Positions 15,930 through 25,413 of a stretch of DNA of 64,000 bases are shown piece by piece; position 1 is the first letter of the stretch, and every line of letters begins with the position of its first letter. The DNA comes from Acinetobacter piscicola. GTDB lineage: Bacteria; Pseudomonadota; Gammaproteobacteria; Pseudomonadales; Moraxellaceae. The position numbers and the translations under genes were made by a program. The stretch lies in assembly GCF_002233755.1 (NCBI RefSeq), contig NZ_NIFO01000001.1, positions 124,001 to 188,000 of the forward strand, read 5' to 3'. The notes under the pieces are model-generated. The model made no database searches. It was not told where the DNA came from and saw only the letters and a list, made by a program, of their open reading frames with translations.

Positions 15930-17141
15930 ATGCAACAAGAAGTCATCATCGTGGGCGGTGGTATGGTTGGGCTGAGTTTGGCATTGATGTTAGCGAAATC
16001 TAACATCGCTGTGAAACTTTTAGAAGCTGTAAAATATCCAAATTATGACGATGCGACAGTTGCGCCATATCATTCCAGTTTTGATGCTCGAAATACTGCA
16101 TTATCACGCCGCACTGTGCAGATTTATCAAAAGCTTGGACTGTGGGATGCTTTACAAGAACATGCGACCCCTATTCTCGAAGTGCATATTACTGAACAAG
16201 GCAGTTTTGGTAAGGCACGTTTAGTTGCAGAGCAAGAAAAAGTCGAAAGCTTTGGGCAAGTGATTGAAAATGCATGGTTAGGACGAGTGTTGTTAACGCA
16301 AGTTCGCCAGCAGCCGTTGATTGAACTGATTGATGGTGTACAGGTTTCTTCACTCCATCAAGATGCTGAATATGTCTATGTTGAAGCTAAACGAGGTGAG
16401 GAATATACGCATTCACTAAAATCTAAATTAGTGATCGCAGCAGATGGACGAGATTCATTTTGTCGCCAAGCATTGGGTGTGGGTGTAGATGTACATGATT
16501 ACGATCAAGTTGCGATTGTAACGGCAGTACAAACATCTAAGCCACATCATCAAGTTGGATTTGAACGTTTTAGCCATTTAGGCCCATTGGCTTTATTACC
16601 TTTACCTGGAGAATACCGCCGTTCAGTGGTATGGCCTGTGAAAAAAGGGACAGAAGATGAATGGTTGGGCGATGAAAATGATCAACATTTCTTAGATGCT
16701 TTACAAAAAACCTATGGCGATCGTGCAGGAAAATTTCAAAAAACGGGTAAGCGGTTTAGTTTCCCATTGTCACAAGTACTTGCAGAAAAACAAGCAGTTG
16801 GTCGTGTGATTCTCATGGGCAATGCTGCACATACGATTCACCCTGTCGCAGGACAAGGTTTTAACCTATGTATGCGAGATGCAGATGTTTTGATGCGCTA
16901 CATTCTCGAACAAATCGCAAAGTCAGATGATATTGGTGAACCTGAAATGTTGAAAGCCTATGAACAGGCTCGATTGGCAGATCAGAAACGTGTAATTAAA
17001 TTCTGTGATTCAGTGGTGCGTGGTTTTAGTAATCAAAACCCAGTGCTTAAATTATTACGTAATACAGGTCTAGTGGCTTTTGATGTTATTCCGGGGATTA
17101 AGCCTTTGGTTGCCAATTATGCAATGGGATTAAAAGCATGA
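15930..17141 (+). CDS. ubiH: Ubiquinone biosynthesis flavin hydroxylase (UbiH)
   Basis: A 403-residue class A FAD monooxygenase of ubiquinone synthesis (2-octaprenyl-6-methoxyphenol hydroxylase type). It shows the FAD dinucleotide motif VIIVGGGMVGLSLALMLA, the middle DG motif VIAADGRDSFCRQ and the GD-type motif ILMGNAAHTIHPVAGQGFNLC. It overlaps the next hydroxylase gene by the ATGA junction, indicating translational coupling. In related genomes ubiH follows ygfB-pepP directly; here three other genes stand between. The assignment to UbiH rather than UbiI rests on the order and on the FNLCMRD segment. Confidence 0.85.
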   Translation: MQQEVIIVGGGMVGLSLALMLAKSNIAVKLLEAVKYPNYDDATVAPYHSSFDARNTALSRRTVQIYQKLGLWDALQEHATPILEVHITEQGSFGKARLVAEQEKVESFGQVIENAWLGRVLLTQVRQQPLIELIDGVQVSSLHQDAEYVYVEAKRGEEYTHSLKSKLVIAADGRDSFCRQALGVGVDVHDYDQVAIVTAVQTSKPHHQVGFERFSHLGPLALLPLPGEYRRSVVWPVKKGTEDEWLGDENDQHFLDALQKTYGDRAGKFQKTGKRFSFPLSQVLAEKQAVGRVILMGNAAHTIHPVAGQGFNLCMRDADVLMRYILEQIAKSDDIGEPEMLKAYEQARLADQKRVIKFCDSVVRGFSNQNPVLKLLRNTGLVAFDVIPGIKPLVANYAMGLKA

Positions 17142-18388
17142 ACCAAGTGAATGAGTCTGTAGAGGTATTGGACGTTGTCATTATTGGTGGTGGTTTGGTT
17201 GGTGGTTTAACGGCCTTGTTATTGACGCAAGGTGGGGTACAGGCCACTGTACTTGATGCAGCACCTATTCTCGATGCTGAAAAGACTTTAGCCGTTGCCA
17301 ATCCTCGGGTACTTGCTTTGAGTCAAGCCACCATTCATTTGTTAAAAACAGTGAATGTCTGGGAAAAGATTGCACGTCAAATGCCTTATACGGGGATGCA
17401 GGTTTGGAATAAAAATGGCTATGGTGAAATTAATTTTGGCCATGTCTCTGAAAAATTTCCAACAGCTGAGCAAAGCTTAGGTTCGATGGTTGAGCCAAGT
17501 TTACTCAATCTCGCAATTCAGCAACAAATGTTAGATCAATTACAAGATTATCGGACTCAAGTCAAAGTGGTTCGTGTCGAACGTGGTGTGGGCTGTTGGA
17601 TTATTAAACTTGCAGATGGGACACAACTGAAGACTAAACTTTTAATTGGTGCAGATGGTGCAAATTCTTTTGTACGTGAGCAAGCATTTATTGATCTAGA
17701 TATTTTAGATTATCAGCAAGCGGGTTTAACCTGTGCGATTCGTACAGCGCAACCACACCAGTATGTTGCACGTCAGATTTTCCATCCAACAGGGCCTTTG
17801 GCCTTTTTGCCTATGGCAAGTTTAAATACAGAGCAAGCGGAACATTGGATTTCGATTGTTTGGACATTGCCTGATGATTATGCAGATGAATATGCAGCAC
17901 TTGATGATCAAGCCTTTTGCCAACTGCTGACGAGAGAAAGTCACCATATGCTTGGCGAGGTGTTAGAAGCAACTCCTCGAGCTAAATTCCCACTCAAAGC
18001 ACGTGCTGCACAGCGTTATGTAAAGGAAGGTTTGGCATTAATTGGTGATGCTGCACATGTGATTCATCCACTGGCAGGACAGGGGGTGAATATTGGGTGT
18101 TTAGACGCTGCTATTTTATGTGATGTGTTGTTACATGATTTAAAACGTGGTGTGTGGGCACATGAACAAACATTGAAGCGTTATGAGCATCAACGGAAAG
18201 GTCAAAATGACGCGATGATGCATAGTATGTCCGCAATTGGTTTTCTTGAAAGTGCTGAAATTTTCCCAATCGTTTGGGCGAGAAACTTTGGTTTGAAGCA
18301 GATTGAAAAGCAAGTATTTTTAAAAGATCAGTTTATGGCTCAAGCCAATGGATTATCAACCTTAAAGTCGACACGTTATGCTGTTTAA
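17138..18388 (+). CDS. ubiI: FAD-dependent ubiquinone hydroxylase, UbiI/VisC-like
   Basis: A 416-residue paralogue of the preceding gene, sharing the same three motifs (VVIIGGGLVGGLTALLLT, LLIGADGANSFVREQ, ALIGDAAHVIHPLAGQGVNIGC). It probably hydroxylates another ring position of the ubiquinone precursor (C5 in E. coli UbiI). Its start codon overlaps the ubiH stop (ATGA), so the two are coexpressed. The exact carbon position cannot be read from sequence; UbiF-like activity is an alternative. Confidence 0.78.
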   Translation: MNQVNESVEVLDVVIIGGGLVGGLTALLLTQGGVQATVLDAAPILDAEKTLAVANPRVLALSQATIHLLKTVNVWEKIARQMPYTGMQVWNKNGYGEINFGHVSEKFPTAEQSLGSMVEPSLLNLAIQQQMLDQLQDYRTQVKVVRVERGVGCWIIKLADGTQLKTKLLIGADGANSFVREQAFIDLDILDYQQAGLTCAIRTAQPHQYVARQIFHPTGPLAFLPMASLNTEQAEHWISIVWTLPDDYADEYAALDDQAFCQLLTRESHHMLGEVLEATPRAKFPLKARAAQRYVKEGLALIGDAAHVIHPLAGQGVNIGCLDAAILCDVLLHDLKRGVWAHEQTLKRYEHQRKGQNDAMMHSMSAIGFLESAEIFPIVWARNFGLKQIEKQVFLKDQFMAQANGLSTLKSTRYAV

Positions 18389-18560
18389 ATTTAAATTGAT
18401 ATTTTTTAAACAAACATTGTCATTTTTTATGAATTTGATCAGAAAAAGCACAATTTTTTTGCATAACCCTCTAGCCGAAATCAAAAGAGCTTGCTACATT
18501 TCACGGTATAGCATCACCATTTTAGAATGGTAAATTGACGTCATTGATGGGGAGTTTAAA

Positions 18561-18812
18561 ATGACAGATTCTAATGACTATGATGATAATACTGAAGATC
18601 AAGCAGTAGATGATGATGAAGCCAAAGCTGCCGAAAAAGGTGCGGCTGCAAGTGATTCAACCGTTTCTGATGCAGACCTAGCTGAAGCAGAAACATTAAC
18701 CGTGACTGCTAAAAAAAGACAGCGTGAGGCACTCGAAGATGAGGTCGCAGCTTTCTTAGCACGTGGTGGAAGAATCACCGAAGTTCCACCCGATGAAAAT
18801 GCAAAAGATTGA
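18561..18812 (+). CDS. Small acidic SutA-like transcription regulator
   Basis: An 83-residue protein. The N-terminal ~35 residues are very acidic and likely disordered (DSNDYDDNTEDQAVDDDE), followed by a short helix region and the C-terminal motif AFLARGGRITEV, which matches the FLARGGKVQEI-type motif of Pseudomonas SutA. SutA binds RNA polymerase and supports transcription in slow growth. The N-terminal acid-rich tail is also a SutA feature. It is monocistronic, with GGGGAG before the start and a strong terminator after. Similarity is short, so the role is a reasoned guess. Confidence 0.6.
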   Translation: MTDSNDYDDNTEDQAVDDDEAKAAEKGAAASDSTVSDADLAEAETLTVTAKKRQREALEDEVAAFLARGGRITEVPPDENAKD

Positions 18813-18819
18813 TTTTAAA

Positions 18820-18846
18820 AGCATCACTAATGTGGTGCTTTTTTAT
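18820..18846 (+). terminator. Terminator after the SutA-like gene
   Basis: AGCATCAC pairs with GTGGTGCT (one G-T pair) around a short loop, followed by a run of six T residues. Confidence 0.8.
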
Positions 18847-19126
18847 TGAAATTTAATGTCAGCTTTATCAAATGATATTGTGCAGATGAGTATTGATGGT
18901 CTAACCCATGCATTTGAATGTGTTTGGTTTACGATAAGCGGAATAGCGTAATTTTTTATCTATTCTATTGAAATATATCATTAAAAAAATAAAAAAATGA
19001 CATAAAGTATAAAAATGTCCTTTTTGACAAGTGTTGGATTTTTATAGTCAATTCCAAATGAGAAAACTTCAATTAGGCTGAAGTTAATTATTATGGATAA
19101 AGAAGAAAATAAGCAGGGATGGGGCT

Positions 19127-20383
19127 ATGCGAGATTTGATAAAAACAGGTTGGAAAATAGACACAAGACAAGTCATTAAAAAAGTTATTTTAATGACGGC
19201 ATTATCAGCAATTTTACCATTGGCTTATGCTGCACCAGCTTCGGGTCCGAAACTTGATTTGGCATTGTCAGAACATTCAAAAGCAAAAATTAAAAGATTA
19301 ATGAATGATCCTAAAATTTGGCAACAAATACCTAAACAAGTGACTTTATGTGTATTTTCACCAGATGGCGCAAATGGGGAGGCTTTTGAACAGGCAACCA
19401 GTTATATCAGTGAGCTTCCAAGAATTTCACAAGTTGCTAAAGATTTTGGTGTGGACATGAAAATTACTCGTCCAACGAAACTATCCATGCATATTGATTT
19501 AAATTATCCGAAATTAAAGAAAACAGCTTCAACCGATATTAATCTGCGTGTCTATACCGATGAACGTGTACTGACGGAAGATTTCCGCAGTAAAAAATGT
19601 GATGGTGCAGGTATTAGTAATTTACGTGCACGACAGTTTAATCCATTTGTGGGCAGTATCGATGCCCTTGGTGCAGTACAAAGCTATAAACAGTTGATTA
19701 CAGTAATTCAGCTATTAGCACGTCCTGAATATGATGCCAAAATGGTAAATAGAGATTACGAAGTCGTCGGAATTGTGCCATTGGGTGCGGCGTATATTAT
19801 GGTCAATGACCGTCGTATTGATACATTATCAAAAGCGGCAGGTAAAAAAGTTGCTGTCATGAATTTTGATGGTACGCAAAGAAAATTGGTTCAAAATGTC
19901 GGTGCACAACCTGTTTCAGTAGATTTACTCAGTGTCGGTGGAAAGTTTAATAACAAAGAGGTCGATATCATGGCTGGGCCAGCTTTGTTATTTAAACCAC
20001 TTGAACTACATAAAGGAATGACGGATAAGAATGGCAATGCGGTTGGCGGAATTATTAAATTTCCTTTGATCCAAGTGACTGGAACACTCATTATGCATCG
20101 CAATAAATTTCCTGCGGGAATGGGGTCAATTGCACGTGAAATGATTTCCAAACAACTCAGTCCTGCATTTCAATTTGTAGATAAAATAGAGCGAGAAATT
20201 CCAGACAAGTACTGGATGGAAATACGTGAGGCTGATAAACCTGGTTATACAAGAATTATGCGGGAAGCACGTATTCAGATGACCAAAGAAGGCTATTATG
20301 ACCCTGCAATGATGAAAATATTAAAGAAAATTAGATGTAGCCAGAATCCGAGCAATTATGAATGTTCATTAACAGACGAATAA
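19127..20383 (+). CDS. Putative periplasmic solute-binding protein (DUF6091-like)
   Basis: A 418-residue exported protein: a long basic N-region, then a hydrophobic segment ending LPLAYAAPA (signal peptide to about residue 36-38). The mature part recalls TRAP/DctP-type binding proteins (VTLCVFSPDGANGEAFE, KCDGAGISNLRARQFN, GKKVAVMNFDGTQRKLV, VDIMAGPALLF). Acinetobacter has a family of such proteins named putative solute-binding protein. No transporter membrane subunits are adjacent, so it may act in sensing or envelope processes rather than uptake. It is preceded by a 315-bp AT-rich spacer with no recognisable feature, and is followed by a strong terminator. The ligand is unknown. Confidence 0.6.
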   Translation: MRDLIKTGWKIDTRQVIKKVILMTALSAILPLAYAAPASGPKLDLALSEHSKAKIKRLMNDPKIWQQIPKQVTLCVFSPDGANGEAFEQATSYISELPRISQVAKDFGVDMKITRPTKLSMHIDLNYPKLKKTASTDINLRVYTDERVLTEDFRSKKCDGAGISNLRARQFNPFVGSIDALGAVQSYKQLITVIQLLARPEYDAKMVNRDYEVVGIVPLGAAYIMVNDRRIDTLSKAAGKKVAVMNFDGTQRKLVQNVGAQPVSVDLLSVGGKFNNKEVDIMAGPALLFKPLELHKGMTDKNGNAVGGIIKFPLIQVTGTLIMHRNKFPAGMGSIAREMISKQLSPAFQFVDKIEREIPDKYWMEIREADKPGYTRIMREARIQMTKEGYYDPAMMKILKKIRCSQNPSNYECSLTDE

Positions 20384-20422
20384 TTGATATTGATCATACA
20401 TTGATAATATTAACCAATTAAC

Positions 20423-20461
20423 AAAAAGCCAAAATTCATCATGTTGAATTTTGGCTTTTTT
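20423..20461. terminator. Terminator after the solute-binding-like gene
   Basis: AAAAAGCCAAAATTCA pairs perfectly with TGAATTTTGGCTTTTT around TCATGT. The A/T-flanked 16-bp stem works on either strand. Confidence 0.85.
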
Positions 20462-20627
20462 ATGGATTAAAAATCTGAAGTGAAACTTGTCCATATCTCT
20501 ATGTTTTTGGCAAAGATCAATGATATTGTCATTTAAGCATCTTCTATTGATAGAAAATAATGTTTGCACTATTTCCTTAGACATTTGTCCCGTTCTGAAA
20601 GAAATAGAAAATTAATGGTTAAAGACA

Positions 20628-21209
20628 ATGAAGCAATTTCTACTGATATCTACACTTTTACCCAGTTTGAGTTTTGCTCTGAACTATCAAACAGGAGATA
20701 TTATTTTTCAAACTTCTAAGTCTGCACAAAGTATTGTGATTCAAAAGGCAACGCATTCTCCTTATAGTCATATGGGAATGATCGTTAATAAAAAGGGTAA
20801 ATTGTGGGTTTTAGAAGCGATACAGCCTGTGAAATATACAGCGTTCAATGCTTGGGTAAATCGTGGCGTAAATCGACACTATGTTGTAAAAAGACTGGGT
20901 AAAGGATTAAATAGACAACAACAAAATGCATTGCAAATGGATGCTGAAAAATATTTAGCTAAGCCTTATGACATTTATTTTGAATGGAATGATGAAGCAA
21001 TTTATTGTTCAGAAATTGTTTGGAAAGCATATAACGACGCATTGGGAATTCAACTTGCACCATTACAAAAATTGAAGAGTTTTGATTTATCTGATGTCAA
21101 GGTTAAAGTATTAATGAAACAGCGGTATGGTCAGAACATACCATTACAAGAAACAGTAATTGCGCCAAAGGCTATTTTTGAATCGAAGCACTTAGTAACA
21201 GTGAAATAG
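20628..21209 (+). CDS. YiiX/YebB-like permuted NlpC/P60 hydrolase, exported
   Basis: A 193-residue protein with a short signal peptide (LLISTLLPSLSFA). The family's circularly permuted papain-like core is visible: the catalytic His is in THSPYSHMGMI (near residue 50) and the catalytic Cys in YCSEIVWKAY (near residue 128), with YQTGDIIFQ at the start. Relatives cleave amide or ester bonds in peptidoglycan or lipids. It is monocistronic, with a terminator 44 bp downstream. The substrate is unknown; the family call is good. Confidence 0.75.
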   Translation: MKQFLLISTLLPSLSFALNYQTGDIIFQTSKSAQSIVIQKATHSPYSHMGMIVNKKGKLWVLEAIQPVKYTAFNAWVNRGVNRHYVVKRLGKGLNRQQQNALQMDAEKYLAKPYDIYFEWNDEAIYCSEIVWKAYNDALGIQLAPLQKLKSFDLSDVKVKVLMKQRYGQNIPLQETVIAPKAIFESKHLVTVK

Positions 21210-21252
21210 CTATTCACACTGAAGATTTACAATTTAAGATTTTTCAAATATA

Positions 21253-21284
21253 AAAAAACCTGAGTCATTATGCTCAGGTTTTTT
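21253..21284. terminator. Terminator between the YiiX-like gene and tRNA-Glu
   Basis: AAAAAACCTGAG pairs with CTCAGGTTTTTT. It is usable in both directions, ending the plus-strand gene and the minus-strand tRNA-Glu transcript. Confidence 0.85.
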
Positions 21285-21334
21285 AATGAGAACTTTCAAT
21301 GAAAATTTTCTTTTCAAAGAGAGATTCTCTAATG

Positions 21335-21410
21335 TGGCGACCCTACGGGGATTCGAACCCCGGTTACCGCCGTGAAAGGGCGATGTCCTAGGCCTCTAGA
21401 CGATAGGGTC
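21335..21410 (-). tRNA. tRNA-Glu (TTC), copy 1
   Basis: A 76-nt cloverleaf including an encoded 3' CCA. On the minus strand, acceptor GACCCTA pairs with TAGGGTC, the anticodon loop is CCTTTCACG with TTC, and the T-loop is GGTTCGAATCC. It is identical in sequence to three other copies in this window. Confidence 0.97.
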
Positions 21411-21453
21411 AATAAATTGAGGCAACCAACTGAAAACTAAACCATTAAATTAA

Positions 21454-21529
21454 TGGCGACCCTACGGGGATTCGAACCCCGGTTACCGCCGTGAAAGGGC
21501 GATGTCCTAGGCCTCTAGACGATAGGGTC
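21454..21529 (-). tRNA. tRNA-Glu (TTC), copy 2
   Basis: Identical 76-nt gene 43 bp upstream of copy 1 in the minus direction, with CCA encoded. The close spacing means copies 1 and 2 are probably one transcript. Confidence 0.97.
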
Positions 21530-21645
21530 GTTTCAGAGGTGGGCGTATATTAGGGCGAATATGGAAAAGTGTCAAACCTTTTTCCGCAATAAAAAGTGAA
21601 ATCGTGTCTGAATGTATAAAAACAAAGCAAAAATAGAAAAAGTGT

Positions 21646-22569
21646 TTAAAAATGACACGGAATGCATAAATCTGGATTTAAAATAGGGTCTAAAATATTT
21701 TGAATTACAGCAGGGTGTTGTAAATAGCCAACGATTTCATGGGGTGAATTAATGAAGGTGGAAATAGCTGTATTTATTATTCTTGGATTAAAATTAAATG
21801 GATAATTAACGAGTGGGAATGTGGTTAGAAAGTCATCAGAGGAGTAAAAATTAAACCATTCTCCATGTAAGCTTGTCGGTCTTACAATAGGTTGTATCAG
21901 TTTGGACTGAATAACCTTAAAAGCTAAAGGTGAACCCAAGGTAATAAAGCGTTGAATACAATACTTCGATTTAAGTTGTTGTAAAAGACGGTATGCAATA
22001 ACAGTACCGAGTGAATGGGCCACAATAATATGCTCTTCATTTTCTTCAAAACTGGTCAAAATACGTTGATGTACTTCATTCATAAATTCTGGATTCGCTA
22101 AATATAAATACGTTTCAATTAAAAATTTATGAATCAAATTTTCATGTAGTTTAGGAAAATTATTGAGTATAGAAACGAATTCTTTTAAAGCTTTATCTTT
22201 GATTAGTTGTGAAAGCAAATATAAGTGTGCCGATAATTTCAAATCTTGTTTAGGTTGAAAATAGGGGAGTGGAGGAATTTCTTTATTCGGTTGAATAATT
22301 AAGGGTTTAACTGTTTGATTATTTTTATGCAAATGATATTCAAGCAAAGATTTAGGTAAAAAATGATTTAAATCAAAAGAGTTACTCAATTGATGCTTAA
22401 TGAGTAAATCTGCATAAAAAGGTAAGGCTATTTTTAAATCGTGAGTGTTGAAATTAATCTGTAATTCATCAATCCCTTGTTGGAAAATATCTATCCAATG
22501 TTGTTTAAGAGATTCAGCACTATAATTTTGCTGATTCATGCCATGAATAAAAATAATTTTCATTGCCAT
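21646..22569 (-). CDS. Alpha/beta hydrolase, lipase-like
   Basis: A 307-residue cytoplasmic protein. It starts with the hydrolase strand IIFIHGMNQQ (oxyanion HGM). The nucleophile elbow is IIVAHSLGTVIAYRLL (A-H-S-L-G, serine near residue 186), followed by FITLGSPLAF, all typical of lipase/esterase-like folds. A late histidine (SPHEIVGYLQHP) could complete the triad. An in-frame second ATG two codons on (22563) is an equally good start. It lies between tRNA-Glu copies 2 and 3. The substrate is unknown. Confidence 0.72.
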   Translation of the reverse strand: MAMKIIFIHGMNQQNYSAESLKQHWIDIFQQGIDELQINFNTHDLKIALPFYADLLIKHQLSNSFDLNHFLPKSLLEYHLHKNNQTVKPLIIQPNKEIPPLPYFQPKQDLKLSAHLYLLSQLIKDKALKEFVSILNNFPKLHENLIHKFLIETYLYLANPEFMNEVHQRILTSFEENEEHIIVAHSLGTVIAYRLLQQLKSKYCIQRFITLGSPLAFKVIQSKLIQPIVRPTSLHGEWFNFYSSDDFLTTFPLVNYPFNFNPRIINTAISTFINSPHEIVGYLQHPAVIQNILDPILNPDLCIPCHF

Positions 22570-22637
22570 TCTTATACATTTTTATGTTGTTCATTCTAAT
22601 TTAAAGATTACAGAATTTTTTTTCTATTGTTGAATGT

Positions 22638-22668
22638 AAAAAGATGTAGCGAGTTGCTACATCTTTTT
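22638..22668. terminator. Bidirectional terminator between hydrolase and permease genes
   Basis: AAAAAGATGTAGC and GCTACATCTTTTT form a perfect 13-bp stem around GAGTT, with T-runs on both strands. It ends the minus-strand permease transcript. Confidence 0.85.
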
Positions 22669-22691
22669 ATTTTAAGAAAGATCAGCTGTGT

Positions 22692-24113
22692 TTAACTTTT
22701 ATTTTTATACAAAGTTGCATAGCTGACATAACAAGCTGCAATAAAAATTAAACAACCAATAAAGCCTGCGCGCATTTCCGGATCAAATACCATACTGATT
22801 CCTGTAATTAAACAGAAGATAAAACCTAAAATAGGTACGATCGGGAAAAGTGGTGCAGCGAAAGCCAGCTCAGATTTGCTGTGACCTTGCTTATACCATT
22901 GACGTCTAAAATTAAATTGAGATAAACAAATACTCATCCAGACGACAACCATAGTGAATGCAGCGATACCTAGCAGGTTTTTGAAAATGGTTTCAGGGGC
23001 AAATTGCTCTGATAGTAAGCCTGGTAATGCGCCGAACATTGTCACAATGACTGCAACAAAAGGAATACCGCGTGAATTTACCTTAGAAAATATAGCAGGA
23101 AGCTGTTTCTTTGAAGATAAAGACCACATCATTCGTGATGCAGCGAATAGACCTGAATTGGCAGCAGATAACAATGCTGTGATAATCACAAAGCGGATAA
23201 TGTCTTCAGCATAAGGGATGCCAATGTGGTCGAATACAGTCACAAATGGGCTACTACTTACACCTTCACCACCGAGTCCTGCCTGCTGGTGTGGAAGCAA
23301 AGCACTGATCACAATGATTGTCCCAACAAAGAAGATTAACAAACGCCAAATGGCAGTATTAATCGCTTTAGGCACGTTCTTCGCAGGGTCTTGTGTTTCA
23401 CCAGCAGCAACACCAATCAACTCAGTACCTGAAAAGGCAAAGTTTACAATGAGCATTGTGGCAAAGATAGGAAATAGACCTTGAGGGAACCAACCATCGG
23501 CAGTTAAGTTGCTAAATAAAGGCGCAGATTCATAGCCTTGATAATTAAGAACACCAAAAATTGCTAAGAGGCCGAGCAATATAAAGATAATGACTGTGAT
23601 GACTTTAACCAGTGAAAGCCAGAACTCAGATTCTGCAAACCATTTGGTAGAACTCATGTTCAAACCAAAAACGATTGCTGCAAAAATAATGGTCCATAAC
23701 CACATAGAAATGTGAGGAAACCATTCCTGCATTAATAATGCAGCAGCAGTAAATTCGGTACCAAGCGTAGCTGACCACGTGAGCCAATATAGCCATGTCA
23801 CCGTATAGCCAGTTGCAGGGCCAATATATTTTTGAGCATAGCTACCAAATGAGCCAGACTCAGGCATATGTACTGCAAGTTCGCCTAAGCATAACATCAC
23901 CATATAGGCGATGATTCCACCGAGGATATAAGAAATGATGGCACCAATAGGGCCAGTTTGTGCTATGACCTCACCAGAACCTAAGAAAAGTCCGGTTCCA
24001 ATTGCACCACCTAGTGAGATCATCACCAAATGTCGTGTACTCATTGCTCGTTTTAACGGCGCTGAGTTTGCAGTAGAGTGCATAGCATCATGCTCTGATT
24101 GAGATGAAGACAT
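22692..24113 (-). CDS. Amino-acid permease (APC superfamily, AAT family)
   Basis: A 473-residue inner-membrane protein with about 12 hydrophobic helices. The AAT-family signature is at helix 1 (RHLVMISLGGAIGTGLFLGSG), followed by GELAVHMPESGSFGSYA. Later segments include FAFSGTELIGVAAGE and NSGLFAASRMMW. It is a proton-coupled amino-acid importer. Overall sequence recalls the LysP/MmuP/AnsP group, but the substrate cannot be assigned. It is flanked by tRNA-Glu genes and has its own terminator, so it is monocistronic. Confidence 0.88.
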   Translation of the reverse strand: MSSSQSEHDAMHSTANSAPLKRAMSTRHLVMISLGGAIGTGLFLGSGEVIAQTGPIGAIISYILGGIIAYMVMLCLGELAVHMPESGSFGSYAQKYIGPATGYTVTWLYWLTWSATLGTEFTAAALLMQEWFPHISMWLWTIIFAAIVFGLNMSSTKWFAESEFWLSLVKVITVIIFILLGLLAIFGVLNYQGYESAPLFSNLTADGWFPQGLFPIFATMLIVNFAFSGTELIGVAAGETQDPAKNVPKAINTAIWRLLIFFVGTIIVISALLPHQQAGLGGEGVSSSPFVTVFDHIGIPYAEDIIRFVIITALLSAANSGLFAASRMMWSLSSKKQLPAIFSKVNSRGIPFVAVIVTMFGALPGLLSEQFAPETIFKNLLGIAAFTMVVVWMSICLSQFNFRRQWYKQGHSKSELAFAAPLFPIVPILGFIFCLITGISMVFDPEMRAGFIGCLIFIAACYVSYATLYKNKS

Positions 24114-24220
24114 AGTTGAAATGTTGTAACAAATGAAGCGAGCTATTGTAGAGAAAATAATAAATAGATCAATGCAGAATTGACGAATAATGTCATTATA
24201 ATTATAGAAGAAATAGAATA

Positions 24221-24296
24221 TGGCGACCCTACGGGGATTCGAACCCCGGTTACCGCCGTGAAAGGGCGATGTCCTAGGCCTCTAGACGATAGGGTC
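24221..24296 (-). tRNA. tRNA-Glu (TTC), copy 3
   Basis: 76 nt, identical to the other copies, with CCA encoded. It sits between the permease gene and a 360-bp AT-rich spacer in which I see no gene. Confidence 0.97.
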
Positions 24297-24658
24297 GTAC
24301 TGAGGTGATGCGTATATTAATGATAAATGACAAGTTTGTCAAAAAAGATTTGTTAAAAATGGAGGTGTATGTTGAATATCTAGGCGAATAATAATCAAGA
24401 TAAGTGTTTGAAGATTTTATCTCCACACTTCCATAAGTTGTATGATTTATAAGATTAGCAATATGAATATTGCATAACGCTATTTTAAAAGTTGAATTGA
24501 AAATATATGTGAATAGATACAGGAAAATTCACTAACTAAAAAGATGATTAGACGCGCGTACTTCTGAACAAATCAAATGTTCTGATTTGATTCAAGCAAA
24601 ATGAATTGTGCAAATAGAAATTAAAGACGTTTTAATTTAAAAACAGAATTTAAATAGA

Positions 24659-24734
24659 TGGCGACCCTACGGGGATTCGAACCCCGGTTACCGCCGTGAA
24701 AGGGCGATGTCCTAGGCCTCTAGACGATAGGGTC
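24659..24734 (-). tRNA. tRNA-Glu (TTC), copy 4
   Basis: 76 nt, identical to the other copies, with CCA encoded. It lies 19 bp beyond the stop of rnt on the same strand, so it may be read through from the pyrC-rnt unit. Confidence 0.97.
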
Positions 24735-24753
24735 GTTAGAAGATGGCGCTATC

Positions 24754-25413
24754 TTATTGATCCGCCATCAAAGTGTCAAGTAAGTGAGGAGCGAGTTTGT
24801 TCAAAATATAGCAAAACAGTTCAGCTGTTTTTTGAGTATCGTATAAAGCAGAGTGTGCTTCTTTACCATCGAACTCAATTCCAGCCTGAATACATGATTT
24901 TGCTAATACTGTTTGCCCAAACATGACGGCACTTAAAGTCACTGTGTCAAAAACTGAAAAGCTGTGAAAAGGGTTTTGATTTTTAGTTCCTGTACGCGCA
25001 ATAGCTGCTTTTACAAAACCTAAATCAAAATGTGCATTGTGCCCAACCAATACCGCATGAGTACAATGTTGTTGCTTACGGACATCATTAACTGCTTTAA
25101 ACATGCGTTTAAGTGCAGTTTTTTCATCTTCAGCCATTGCGACACGCATTGGATTAAACGGATCTATACCGATAAAATCGAGTGAACGGCGATCTAGATT
25201 GGCACCTTCAAAAGGATTGATATGTGCATGGTGTGCTTCACCGGGAACAAATTTTCCTTCTGCATCGTAAATAATAGGAATGCATGCTATTTCTAGCAAT
25301 GCATCTGTATCTGCATTAAAACCTGCAGTTTCGACATCAACCACGACGGGTAAAAAACCACGAAAGCGTTGTCCAATTACAGGCTGTGTTTCAGTTGTCA
25401 CACCTTTCTCCAA
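24754..25413 (-). CDS. rnt: Ribonuclease T
   Basis: A 219-residue DEDD-superfamily 3'-5' exoribonuclease that trims tRNA CCA ends and the 3' ends of stable RNAs. Exo motifs: [21 protein letters not shown] (D/E pair), [18 protein letters not shown] and [18 protein letters not shown]. Length matches E. coli RNase T (215). The start overlaps the end of pyrC by 16 bp, so the two are translationally coupled. Its position directly before a tRNA gene fits its role but is probably coincidental. Confidence 0.93.
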   Translation of the reverse strand: MEKGVTTETQPVIGQRFRGFLPVVVDVETAGFNADTDALLEIACIPIIYDAEGKFVPGEAHHAHINPFEGANLDRRSLDFIGIDPFNPMRVAMAEDEKTALKRMFKAVNDVRKQQHCTHAVLVGHNAHFDLGFVKAAIARTGTKNQNPFHSFSVFDTVTLSAVMFGQTVLAKSCIQAGIEFDGKEAHSALYDTQKTAELFCYILNKLAPHLLDTLMADQ

